Assembly (NCBI RefSeq): GCF_020423045.1
Contig: NZ_CP081943.1
Location: 2,852,001-2,916,000 of the forward strand
Length of the DNA stretch: 64,000 nt
Direction: 5' to 3'
DNA from: Pseudomonas sp. MM213
Lineage (GTDB): Bacteria; Pseudomonadota; Gammaproteobacteria; Pseudomonadales; Pseudomonadaceae
Positions 54,521 to 62,707 of this stretch are shown here, piece after piece. The translations under genes and the position numbers were made by a program. How positions within the stretch are numbered: the first letter of the stretch is position 1; each line of letters begins with the position of its first letter. The notes below the pieces were generated by a model that was not told the DNA's origin, searched no databases, and worked only from the letters and a program-made list of their open reading frames with translations.

Positions 54521-54557
54521 GAAAAAACCGCACGCCATGATGGCAGTGCGGTTTTTC
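54521..54557 (-). terminator. Intercistronic terminator/attenuator between acpP and fabF
   Basis: On the reverse strand AACCGCACTGCCATCATGGC continues into GTGCGGTTTTTTC, a strong hairpin with T-run. It lies between two genes of the same pathway and probably gives excess acpP transcript with some read-through to fabF. Confidence 0.88.
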
Positions 54558-54585
54558 CATGACAGCAAGCAACGATTACAAACTA

Positions 54586-54822
54586 TTACGCCTGGTGGCT
54601 AGTAACGTAGTCGATTGCAGCTTGTACAGTAGTGATCTTCTCAGCTTCTTCGTCAGGGATTTCGGTCTCGAATTCCTCTTCCAGAGCCATCACCAGCTCA
54701 ACGGTGTCAAGGGAGTCGGCACCCAGGTCTTCAACGAAGGAAGCAGTGTTGACCACTTCTTCTTCTTTAACGCCCAGTTGCTCAGCAACGATTTTCTTGA
54801 CGCGCTCTTCGATGGTGCTCAT
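54586..54822 (-). CDS. acpP: Acyl carrier protein
   Basis: A 78-residue acidic four-helix protein that carries acyl chains. The phosphopantetheine serine is Ser37 in [20 protein letters not shown]. Start [20 protein letters not shown] as in other gamma-proteobacteria. It has its own promoter upstream and a terminator downstream. Confidence 0.97.
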   Translation of the reverse strand: MSTIEERVKKIVAEQLGVKEEEVVNTASFVEDLGADSLDTVELVMALEEEFETEIPDEEAEKITTVQAAIDYVTSHQA

Positions 54823-54874
54823 ACCTTGTTTTCACTCCTAATGGACAAATTCAGGCAGCTGGCCAGTGGGTAAG

Positions 54875-54908
54875 TGTATAGAAAGACTTTTCAGTTTTTC
54901 AACTGAAA
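54875..54908 (-). promoter_or_regulatory. acpP promoter with a 20-bp palindrome over the -35 box
   Basis: Reading toward acpP: -35 TTGAAA (54902-54897), 16 bp, -10 TATACA (54880-54875), then about 45 nt to the start. The palindrome TTTCAGTTTTTCAACTGAAA (54889-54908; 8-bp arms, 4-bp centre) covers the -35 box and could be a regulator's site. Confidence 0.65.
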
Positions 54909-55013
54909 GCTTCACTCCTCAAACCCCGTGACCCTCTGCCTATAAAAAGATTGCAGCTTTATAACGGATTTTAGACAGCTCGTATGACATTTTTTTGAAG
55001 CAACCCGTCACAT

Positions 55014-55757
55014 TTAACTCATGTACATCCCGCCGTTCACCGGGATTGTAGCCCCAGTAACGTAAGCCGCACCGTCGGATGCAAGAAAAGCGACCACAGA
55101 CGCGATCTCTTGAGCTTGCCCCAGACGACCCAGCGGAATTTGCGCCTGCAAGGCTTCACGCTGTGCCTCGGGCAGTTCGCGGGTCATATCGGTGTCGATG
55201 AACCCAGGGGCCACCGAGTTTACCGTAATCGAACGCGAACCGACTTCACGCGCCAGGGCACGACTGAAACCTTCCAGACCTGCCTTGGCGGCAGCGTAGT
55301 TTACTTGGCCTGCGTTGCCCATGGCACCCACAACCGAGCCAATACTGATAATTCGTCCCCAACGGGCTTTGGTCATACCGCGCAGAACGCCCTTGGACAG
55401 GCGGAACAGACTGTTCAGGTTGGTATCGACGACGTCATGCCACTCGTCGTCTTTCATGCGCATCATCAGGTTATCGCGGGTGATGCCGGCATTGTTGACC
55501 AGGATCGCCGGCGCACCGAACTGCTCCTGGATGCTCGCCAGCACAGCGGCAACGGATTCGTCGCTGGTGACATTCAGTTCCAGGCCAGTGCCTTGAATAC
55601 CGTTTTCTTTCAGGGTAGCGGCGATGCGCTCGGCACCCGAGGCGGATGTCGCGGTGCCCACAACAATGGCGCCCTGACGACCCAGTTCCAGGGCGATGGC
55701 CTGGCCGATACCGCGGCTCGCACCGGTGACCAGTGCAACTTTACCTTGCAGACTCAT
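55014..55757 (-). CDS. fabG: 3-oxoacyl-[ACP] reductase
   Basis: A 247-residue SDR that reduces beta-ketoacyl-ACP with NADPH. Cofactor motif: VALVTGASRGIGQAIALELG at 7-26. NNAGITRDNLMMRMKDDEW follows, and the catalytic Ser/Tyr/Lys are in IISIGSVVGAMGNAGQVNYA and AAKAGLEGFSRAL. Start at 55757 (MSLQGKVALVTG). It is 16 bp downstream of fabD and 191 bp upstream of acpP. Confidence 0.96.
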   Translation of the reverse strand: MSLQGKVALVTGASRGIGQAIALELGRQGAIVVGTATSASGAERIAATLKENGIQGTGLELNVTSDESVAAVLASIQEQFGAPAILVNNAGITRDNLMMRMKDDEWHDVVDTNLNSLFRLSKGVLRGMTKARWGRIISIGSVVGAMGNAGQVNYAAAKAGLEGFSRALAREVGSRSITVNSVAPGFIDTDMTRELPEAQREALQAQIPLGRLGQAQEIASVVAFLASDGAAYVTGATIPVNGGMYMS

Positions 55758-55773
55758 GCAAGCTTCTCCTGAT

Positions 55774-56712
55774 TCAGGCCAGCGCTGCACGGGCGGCAGC
55801 GAAGGCGTCTGGGGTATTGAGGTTGGATGTCGACACGCCTTCGGCGCAGCGTTTGTTCAAGCCGGCCAGCACTTTGCCAGGGCCGCATTCGACCAACTGG
55901 GTCGCGCCCTTGGCGGCCAGCGCCTGGACCGATTCGACCCAGCGCACAGGCTTGTAGAGCTGTTCAAGCAGATCGCGCTTGAGGGTTTCGAGATCGGCCG
56001 GCACGTTCGCGCTGACGTTTTGTACCACAGGAATCTGTGGTGCCTGCCAGTTGATCGCAGCGATCGACTCGGCGAAACGCTCGGCGGCTGGACGCATCAG
56101 CTCGCAATGGGACGGTACGCTGACTGGCAACGGCATGGCGCGCTTGGCACCACGGGCCTTGCAGCCTTCGATGGCGCGTTCGACGGCCGCCTTGGCACCG
56201 GCGATCACGACTTGACCCGGAGAGTTGAAATTGACCGCGCTGACCACTTCGCCTTGCGCCGCTTCGGCACAGGCTGCCAGTACGTCAGCATCGTCCAGGC
56301 CGAGAATGGCAGCCATACCGCCCTGCCCGGCCGGAACGGCTTCTTGCATCAACTGACCGCGACGCTCCACCAGTTTCACCGCGTCACCCAGGCTCAGGCT
56401 GCCCGCAGCGACCAGGGCGCTGTACTCGCCCAGGCTGTGACCGGCAACATAAGCCGGACGCGCACCGCCTTCCGCCAGCCACAGACGCCACAAGGCGATC
56501 GAGGCGGTCAGAATGGCCGGTTGGGTTTTATCGGTTTGATTGAGTTGCTCTTCCGGCCCTTGCTGGGTCAGTGCCCACAGGTCGTAACCGAGCGCGTCGG
56601 ATGCTTCTTTGAATGTTTCGAGGACCGCCGGATGTTGCGCGCCCAACTCGGCCAGCATGCCGAGGGACTGCGAACCCTGTCCTGGAAAGACGAATGCGAG
56701 GGAAGCAGACAT
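55774..56712 (-). CDS. fabD: Malonyl-CoA:ACP transacylase
   Basis: A 312-residue acyltransferase that loads malonate onto ACP. N-terminal FVFPGQGSQSLGMLAELG; nucleophile Ser in AGHSLGEYSALVAAG; catalytic His in SVPSHCELMRPAAERF. The start at 56712 is the family start; an upstream frame of 33 more residues is not conserved-looking. The region between the plsX end and this start (about 125 bp) shows no gene. Confidence 0.95.
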   Translation of the reverse strand: MSASLAFVFPGQGSQSLGMLAELGAQHPAVLETFKEASDALGYDLWALTQQGPEEQLNQTDKTQPAILTASIALWRLWLAEGGARPAYVAGHSLGEYSALVAAGSLSLGDAVKLVERRGQLMQEAVPAGQGGMAAILGLDDADVLAACAEAAQGEVVSAVNFNSPGQVVIAGAKAAVERAIEGCKARGAKRAMPLPVSVPSHCELMRPAAERFAESIAAINWQAPQIPVVQNVSANVPADLETLKRDLLEQLYKPVRWVESVQALAAKGATQLVECGPGKVLAGLNKRCAEGVSTSNLNTPDAFAAARAALA

Positions 56713-56837
56713 GTAACAAGCCCCTAATGATCTTGTCGTCGGAGAATTGACGTCCCGCTTGGGGGACGCAAGAAACTGACAGTTGGATGGCAAATTGAAC
56801 TGAGCGGTCACATTTAAGCATTGTCCGACGAAAACGC

Positions 56838-57847
56838 CTAAAGCAACAAATCCTCCAGACGACCGTGAATGCGCTCCGGCAGGTTTTCCTGGATCTCGAT
56901 CAAGGCTCGCTGAATCGCACTCTGGAAGCCCTGAACCCCTGCCGAACCGTGGCTTTTCACCACAATCCCCTGCAACCCGAGGAAGCTTGCGCCGTTATGC
57001 CGAGCAGGCGCCAGATCAGCCTGAAGACGCTTCATCAGCGGCAGCGCCAGGGCCCCCACTACTTTCGATGCGAGGTTTTTTTGAAAAGCGCTTCAATTCG
57101 CCCGGCAATCATGGTCGCCAGACCTTCACTGGACTTGAGCAAAATATTGCCGACAAAACCGTCGCACACCACCACATCCGCCTCGCCACGGTACAAACCG
57201 TCACCTTCGACAAAACCGATGTAGTTGATGCCGCGAGCGCTCTGCAACAAGGTCGCCGCCAGCTTGACCTGCTGATTGCCCTTGATGTCTTCGGTGCCGA
57301 TGTTCAGCAATGCGACCCGTGGACGAACGATGCCCAGGGTTTGCGCCGCGACCGAGCCCATCACCGCAAACTGCAGCAGATGCTCGGCGCTGCAATCGAC
57401 GTTGGCGCCCAGGTCGAGCAACTGACAGTAGCCCTTCTGCGTCGGAATCGCCGCGACCATGGCCGGCCGGTCAATGCCCGGCAAGGTCTTGAGCACGAAC
57501 CGTGACAAGGCCATCAGCGCGCCGGTATTGCCGGCGCTGACACAGGCCTGAACCTTGCCATCACGCAACAACTCGAGCGCCACGCGCATCGACGAGTCCG
57601 GCTTGCCGCGCAAGGCTTGGGCAGGCTTTTCGTCCATGGTGATCACTTCGGATGCCGGGGTAATCGACAGGCGCGAGCGATCCACAGCCGATTGGCCAGC
57701 GATCAATTCTTCAAGAAGGGAGGGTTGACCGACAAGGGTCAGGTGCAGCGAGGGCGTAGCAATCAGACAAGCAAGGCTGGCCTGAACAATGCTGCGGGGA
57801 CCGAAGTCCCCGCCCATTGCGTCAATCGCGATGACTTGAGCGGACAA
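56838..57847 (-). pseudogene. plsX: Phosphate acyltransferase PlsX, interrupted by a one-base frameshift
   Basis: PlsX makes acyl-phosphate from acyl-ACP for phospholipid synthesis. The first frame (57847-57059, TTG start, [16 protein letters not shown]) covers 262 residues and ends [15 protein letters not shown]. The remainder in the next frame (from 57059 to 56838: [20 protein letters not shown] to the end) supplies the missing C-terminus. Reading across needs one more base in a run of seven Ts (57076-57082, seven As in the mRNA), which would give [15 protein letters not shown] and a normal protein of about 336 residues. It is either a true frameshift, slippage-corrected expression, or a homopolymer sequence error; I favour error because the gene is otherwise intact. 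Confidence 0.85.
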
Positions 57848-57851
57848 GTGA

Positions 57852-58034
57852 TTACTCGTCAGCGCCCTTGTCGATCACTTTACGGCCACGGTATACGCCT
57901 TCTGGCGATACGTGGTGACGCAGGTGAACTTCACCGGTGGTTTTTTCTACAGACAGGGTGCTAGCCTCGAGAGCGTCGTGCGAACGACGCATGTCACGGG
58001 CGGAGCGGGATTTTTTGTTCTGCTGAACAGCCAT
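57852..58034 (-). CDS. rpmF: 50S ribosomal protein L32
   Basis: A 60-residue basic protein starting [20 protein letters not shown], with [20 protein letters not shown] and VYRGRKV as in L32. It lacks the zinc-binding cysteines found in some L32 forms. It stands 4 bp ahead of plsX and 13 bp behind yceD, the standard order. Confidence 0.97.
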
Positions 58035-58047
58035 AATTGATTAACTC

Positions 58048-58575
58048 CTAAACGTTTGGGTCACGCTTTAACTGCGCCAATACACTGAACGGGTTGGACC
58101 GCGTTACCTCGTCCTCGCTCGGTTCGGGCTCATCGAGACCCGCCGGCTGCTGGCATTCTTCCGGATGATGAGCAGGCACAATGGGCAAGGCGAGCAGAAG
58201 CTCCTCCTCGATCAGTGACTGCAGATCCAAAGGATCTTCGCCCAGTTCCAGCACGTCATAACCTTTCGGCAACGACTGGGTATTCGCACCCTCCTTCACC
58301 ACAGCATAACTGCATTCGCTGTGGATCGGCAGGGTGACCAGCTCAAGACAACGCTGGCAAACCATTTTGACTTCGGTGTCGATAAAGCTGTGGATTACCA
58401 CAGACTTACGTTCATCTCGTTCAAAAACGAATTTAGCCTGCACCGTACCGACATTGTCGGAAAGCGGGTCGCAGAGTCTCTCCAAATCGGCCAGCAGCAG
58501 TTCACCTTGAAGGGTGGTGCCACGGTCAGCCAATTTGCGCGGGTCAACGTGAGGTGGAATCGGGTCATTCAACAT
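58048..58575 (-). CDS. yceD: YceD family protein (DUF177, large-subunit-linked)
   Basis: A 175-residue acidic protein of the YceD/DUF177 family encoded directly ahead of rpmF in most bacteria. Cysteines in MVCQRCLELVTLPIHSECSY near 80-98 and the C-terminal segment ending NPFSVLAQLKRDP are family-typical. The role is linked to 23S rRNA or ribosome accumulation; no enzymatic activity is known. Start at 58575 (MLNDPIPPHVDPRKLADRG). It is divergent from the Maf-family gene. Confidence 0.92.
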   Translation of the reverse strand: MLNDPIPPHVDPRKLADRGTTLQGELLLADLERLCDPLSDNVGTVQAKFVFERDERKSVVIHSFIDTEVKMVCQRCLELVTLPIHSECSYAVVKEGANTQSLPKGYDVLELGEDPLDLQSLIEEELLLALPIVPAHHPEECQQPAGLDEPEPSEDEVTRSNPFSVLAQLKRDPNV

Positions 58576-58680
58576 AGGCGCAGCATTATAGGGATGCACC
58601 CAGCCATGTCAAAGGAAATTCAGCCCTGTCCGTCACCTGGAAGCCTCGCTAGAATTCGCGCCTGTCTTCTGGAGATGCGC

Positions 58681-59259
58681 ATGCTGCCTTTATTACTCGC
58701 TTCAAGCTCAGTGTATCGCCGAGAATTGCTGGCCCGCTTGCAGCTGCCGTTCACCTGCAGCTCGCCGGACATCGACGAAAGTCATCGGCCGAATGAGGCC
58801 GCCGTCGAACTGGTAAAGCGCCTCGCCGAAGAAAAAGCCCGGGCCCTTGCCGGCAGCCACCCCGCCCATCTGATTATCGGCTCCGATCAGGTCGCAGTGC
58901 TCGGCAAGCGCATTATCGGCAAACCCCACACCTTCGAAAAGGCTCGTGAGCAGTTGCTGGCCTCAAGCGGCACCAGCGTAACCTTTCTGACCGGCCTGGC
59001 CCTGCTCAATAGCCAGACGGGACACTGCCAGGTCGACTGCGTTCCGTTCACCGTGCACATGCGCACACTCGATACCGCACGCATCGAACGCTACCTGCGC
59101 GCCGAACAGCCCTACGATTGCGCTGGCAGCTTCAAGGCGGAAGGATTGGGGGTGAGCCTGTTTCAGCGCACCGAAGGCCCTGACGCCACCAGCCTGATCG
59201 GCCTGCCGCTGATTCGTCTGATCGACATGCTGCTGGCTGAAGGCGTGCAAATCCCCTGA
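58681..59259 (+). CDS. Maf family nucleotide pyrophosphatase (YceF, m7GTP type)
   Basis: A 192-residue house-cleaning pyrophosphatase. The N-terminal LLLASSSVYRRELLARL and DIDESHRPNE match the family, as do IIGSDQVAVLGKRIIGKPHT and GSFKAEGLGVSLFQ. The last segment, and the place next to yceD-rpmF, favour the YceF subgroup, which acts on 7-methyl-GTP, over the dTTP/UTP subgroup. The start at 58681 gives the standard length; an ATG two codons upstream is possible. Confidence 0.92.
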   Translation: MLPLLLASSSVYRRELLARLQLPFTCSSPDIDESHRPNEAAVELVKRLAEEKARALAGSHPAHLIIGSDQVAVLGKRIIGKPHTFEKAREQLLASSGTSVTFLTGLALLNSQTGHCQVDCVPFTVHMRTLDTARIERYLRAEQPYDCAGSFKAEGLGVSLFQRTEGPDATSLIGLPLIRLIDMLLAEGVQIP

Positions 59260-59291
59260 CGGCTGTCGAGTCCTTCACCGATCTTGAGGAC

Positions 59292-59320
59292 GCCATCGCC
59301 GGCAAGCCGGCTCCTACAGG
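59292..59320. repeat. Single REP, family B
   Basis: CCATCGCCGGCAAGCCGGCT followed by CCTACAGG, with no inverted partner. It is placed just before the sppA/maf terminator. Confidence 0.85.
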
Positions 59321-59334
59321 ATGTGGGCGCCAAC

Positions 59335-59366
59335 AAAAAACCGGCCACTCGGGCCGGTTTTTTTTA
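59335..59366. terminator. Bidirectional terminator between the maf and sppA genes
   Basis: An A-run, CCGGCCACTCGGGCCGG and a T-run, a strong symmetrical hairpin between convergent genes. Confidence 0.92.
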
Positions 59367-59379
59367 TGTAGCCGGAAGA

Positions 59380-60375
59380 TCAGCGCAGCGACGGACCCTG
59401 GAAGCCCATCCACATCGCCAACTGCTCAGCCACGCTGGCACCCAGTTTCTTCGAGAAGCGATCGAACGGCGATTCCTGAACGGTGAAGTCCACCAGCTCT
59501 TTCTCGCCAATCACATCACGCGCTACCGAACTGGCATTACCCAGACCATCGATCAGCCCCAGTGGCAGCGCCTGCTCACCGGACCAGACCAACCCGGAGA
59601 ACAACTCCGGATGCTCTTTATCCTTGAGTCGGTCGCCACGACCCGTCTTGACGCTGTTGATGAACTGCTGGTGCGTCGTATCGAGCACGCCCTGCCAGAA
59701 CCGGGTTTCCTCAGGCTTCTGCGGCTGGAACGGATCGAGGAACGACTTGTGCTCGCCCGACGTATAGGTCCGACGCTCGACACCCAGCTTCTCCATCGTG
59801 CCGACAAACCCGTAACCCGCCGCCGTCACACCAATGGAACCCACCAGGCTCGCCTTGTCGGCATAGATCTGATCCGCCGCACTGGCAATGTAATAAGCAC
59901 CGGAAGCCCCCAGATCGGAGATTACCGCGTAAACCTTGGTGTCCGGGTTCAAGCCGCGCAACCGGCGAATCTCGTCATACACGTAGCCGGACTGCACCGG
60001 ACTGCCGCCCGGACTGTTGATGCGCAGGATGACGCCTTTGACCTTCTTATCTTCGAAGGCGGCACGCAGGCTGCCGACGATGTTGTCAGCGCTGGCGGGC
60101 TCCTTGTCGGCGATCATGCCCGTCACTTCGATCAGCGCAGTGTAATTGGCGCTGCGAGTGGCGGCTTTCTCCATGTCCATCAGCGGCGTGAACAGAATCA
60201 ACGCGCCAAACAGGTACACAAAGGTCAGCAACTTGAAGAAAATCCCCCAGCGACGCGACCGACGCTGCTCCTGCACGCTGGCGAGCAGGGTCTTTTCCAG
60301 CAGCTTCCAGCTTTTCTCGTCACCGCTCTCTGCGCTCGGATTGGCGGGCGCTTTCCATTCGTCGGTCATGGCCAT
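59380..60375 (-). CDS. sppA: Signal peptide peptidase SppA-type S49 protease
   Basis: A 331-residue membrane protease of the short (single-domain) SppA form. One membrane segment (IFFKLLTFVYLFGALILFTP, near 47-66) precedes the S49 domain: VILRINSPGGSPVQSGYVYD, nucleophile Ser in DLGASGAYYIASAADQIYAD and general-base Lys in DKASLVGSIGV. It cleaves leftover signal peptides in the inner membrane. An alternative start is the ATG two codons later. It is 19 bp downstream of the HAD hydrolase gene. Confidence 0.9.
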   Translation of the reverse strand: MAMTDEWKAPANPSAESGDEKSWKLLEKTLLASVQEQRRSRRWGIFFKLLTFVYLFGALILFTPLMDMEKAATRSANYTALIEVTGMIADKEPASADNIVGSLRAAFEDKKVKGVILRINSPGGSPVQSGYVYDEIRRLRGLNPDTKVYAVISDLGASGAYYIASAADQIYADKASLVGSIGVTAAGYGFVGTMEKLGVERRTYTSGEHKSFLDPFQPQKPEETRFWQGVLDTTHQQFINSVKTGRGDRLKDKEHPELFSGLVWSGEQALPLGLIDGLGNASSVARDVIGEKELVDFTVQESPFDRFSKKLGASVAEQLAMWMGFQGPSLR

Positions 60376-60394
60376 CTACCCCGGAAAAAACGTA

Positions 60395-61057
60395 TTAAGC
60401 CCGCTGACTCAGCCAGGCATGCAATTCTGAAAAACGATCAATAGCCAGCGCCGGCTCGAACAACTTCAGCGCTTCAATCGATTGCGCGCCGTAGCTGACC
60501 GCCACCGAATCCATGCCGGCATTGCGCGCCATCTGCAGGTCGAATGACGAATCGCCGACCATCAACGCTTGCTCCGGACGAACTTCGCAATGGGCGAGGA
60601 TCTGCTCAAGCATCAGAGGATGGGGTTTGCTGGCGGTTTCGTCGGCGGCACGGGTGATGTCGAAATAATCTTCCCAGCCGTGCGACTTCAGCACCCGATC
60701 CAGCCCGCGACGCGCTTTGCCGGTGGCAACCGCTAAATGATAGCCCTCGGCGCGGAACGCCTCCATCGACTCGACGACGCCTTCGAACAACGGCGAAGGC
60801 ACGGCTTCAGAGGCGATGTAGTGGTCCGCATAATGCTCGCGAAACGCCACCAGTTCGGTATCGCTGATCTCGGGGTACAGCGTGCGAATCGCTTCCGACA
60901 GGCCCAGACCGATGATGCCTTTGACAGCAAAGTCATCGCGCAACTGAAAACCGGAACGCTCGGACGCAACGTGCATCGCCTCAACAATCCGACCAATGGA
61001 ATCAGCCAGCGTGCCGTCCCAATCGAAAATCAGCAGCTTGTAATCAGAGGGGTGCAC
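60395..61057 (-). CDS. HAD-IA family phosphatase (phosphoglycolate phosphatase-like)
   Basis: A 220-residue HAD hydrolase. Motif I is [18 protein letters not shown] at the N-terminus, motif [17 protein letters not shown], the motif III lysine in [13 protein letters not shown], and motif [17 protein letters not shown]. The helical cap lies between I and II. The start is GTG with GGAG 7 nt before it, and it overlaps the end of rluC by 14 bp. Next to rluC, genes of this kind are often labelled phosphoglycolate phosphatase, but the substrate is not proven. Confidence 0.9.
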   Translation of the reverse strand: MHPSDYKLLIFDWDGTLADSIGRIVEAMHVASERSGFQLRDDFAVKGIIGLGLSEAIRTLYPEISDTELVAFREHYADHYIASEAVPSPLFEGVVESMEAFRAEGYHLAVATGKARRGLDRVLKSHGWEDYFDITRAADETASKPHPLMLEQILAHCEVRPEQALMVGDSSFDLQMARNAGMDSVAVSYGAQSIEALKLFEPALAIDRFSELHAWLSQRA

Positions 61058-62006
61058 TCAGGCGCTCCACAGTCTTGGCCCACATCTCGTCGACAGGCGC
61101 CTGCAACTTCAGTTCGCCGCCATCCGGCAGCGGCACGGTCAGCATGTACGCATGCAGGAACAGGCGCTTGCCGCCCAGATCGCGGATTTCCTTGCTGAAA
61201 TCGTCATCGCCGTACTTGGTGTCGCCGGCAATGCAATGCCCGGCGTGCAAAGTGTGAACGCGAATCTGGTGAGTCCGGCCAGTGATCGGCTTGGCCTCGA
61301 TCAAGGTGGCAAAGTCGCCGAATCGACGCAGGACCTTGAACACGGTCACCGATTCCTTGCCCTCCTCCTCGTCGACCTCGACCATCCGCTCGCCGGAACG
61401 CAGATTGCTCTTGCCCAGCGATGCACGGACTTGCTTGATCGATGCCGCCCAGTTGCCGCGAACCAGCGCCATGTAGCGCTTGTCCACGCCATCACCGCGC
61501 AAGGCCGTGTGCAAGTGACGCAGCATGCTGCGTTTCTTGGCGATCATCAGCAGGCCGGAGGTGTCACGGTCCAGGCGGTGAACCAGCTCGAGCTCCTTGC
61601 AATCCGGACGCAACTGACGAAAGGCTTCGATCACGCCGTAAGTCAGGCCGCTGCCGCCGTGAACCGCAATGCCGCAAGGCTTGTTGATCACGATCAGCGC
61701 TTTGTCTTCATAGACAATCGAGGCTTCAAGTCGCTGCAGCAAGCCCTGGGCCAGCGGCACAGGTTCGTCGCGTTCAGGCACGCGAACCGGCGGCACGCGC
61801 ACGATATCGCCCGCCTGCAGCTTGTATTCGGGCTTGATCCGGCCTTTGTTCACTCGCACTTCGCCTTTGCGCAAAATGCGGTAAATCAAGGTCTTGGGCA
61901 CGCCTTTGAGCCGAGCGAGAAGGAAGTTATCAATACGTTGGCCGGCATATTCCGGCGAGACCTCAAGCAGTTGTACGCCTGGGGTCGAGGGGGCAGTAGT
62001 CGTCAT
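61044..62006 (-). CDS. rluC: 23S rRNA pseudouridine(955/2504/2580) synthase
   Basis: A 320-residue RluA-family synthase. The N-terminal S4 RNA-binding domain (about 18-80: [20 protein letters not shown]) is followed by the catalytic domain with the nucleophilic Asp in [21 protein letters not shown]-terminal [20 protein letters not shown] and [14 protein letters not shown] follow. The divergent rne gene across a long leader is the standard gamma-proteobacterial arrangement and supports RluC over RluD. Confidence 0.95.
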   Translation of the reverse strand: MTTTAPSTPGVQLLEVSPEYAGQRIDNFLLARLKGVPKTLIYRILRKGEVRVNKGRIKPEYKLQAGDIVRVPPVRVPERDEPVPLAQGLLQRLEASIVYEDKALIVINKPCGIAVHGGSGLTYGVIEAFRQLRPDCKELELVHRLDRDTSGLLMIAKKRSMLRHLHTALRGDGVDKRYMALVRGNWAASIKQVRASLGKSNLRSGERMVEVDEEEGKESVTVFKVLRRFGDFATLIEAKPITGRTHQIRVHTLHAGHCIAGDTKYGDDDFSKEIRDLGGKRLFLHAYMLTVPLPDGGELKLQAPVDEMWAKTVERLSAPL

Positions 62007-62035
62007 GGCGCGGATGATATCAATTTTTTATGGAA

Positions 62036-62064
62036 TTGAAGCACTTAATCATTACTGCTATAGT
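62036..62064 (+). promoter_or_regulatory. Sigma70-type rne promoter
   Basis: TTGAAG (62036-62041) and TATAGT (62059-62064) are spaced by 17 bp. The predicted start is near 62071, giving an rne leader of about 637 nt. Confidence 0.7.
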
Positions 62065-62070
62065 CGCGAA

Positions 62071-62707
62071 CGCCGCCAAAAGCGGCCTGGACAGCGGACA
62101 AACGGTCAAAAACCGGCCCTGACCAATGCAATTCACCAGGACGCGAGGCCGTCCTACGGCGCTTTCGCTACGTAACGGTGGAGTTTGCAGGTGTAACGAG
62201 CGCAGGTGACATGAGGCCTGAATCACGCCGCAAAGCAGAGTTCTCACTCGCTACGCGAGCCCATATTCACGGCCAGTTCACAAAGTGCAGTCAGCTGCGA
62301 ATGACCCCGAGCGAATGCTTCGGAAACAACGCCTAAATTAGCCATGATGCGTGACCTCCCCTTTCGGAGCTCACGGTAAATGCCAACCCGCTGCGGATTC
62401 TGCGCGCGGCAGCACCCGAATTATCAGGGATACGTGTAGGGTGGAGATGCACAACCGCTGGACTGTGTAGCAATAGGCTTTATCAAGACGCTTCATCTCG
62501 TCCACAGCCGCCGGTTGATTCCTCCTCCTGACTGAGTGCTTAAGTAGCCACAGCAAGCAGGACGCGTACGTCGCGACGAAGGCCCACATTGGCCGGACTT
62601 CGCTAGACACGGGAATGGCCAACCACTCCCGACGCACCTGACACCGACCATGAGAAGTCGTGTGTGCCGAACGCCGTTTCCGGCAGCCCGGAAACCGACG
62701 GTACTAC
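62071..62707 (+). promoter_or_regulatory. Long rne 5' untranslated region
   Basis: No convincing gene is found on either strand between the rluC start and the rne start. The region is long and has GC-rich hairpin candidates (for example CTCGCTACGCGAG at about 62249). In enteric bacteria the rne leader is structured and lets RNase E cut and limit its own mRNA. A similar role here is inferred from position and length. Confidence 0.65.

Noticed and set aside
56838..57059. A separate small gene after plsX
   Set aside because: Its sequence is the normal C-terminus of PlsX in a shifted frame, with no ribosome site of its own.
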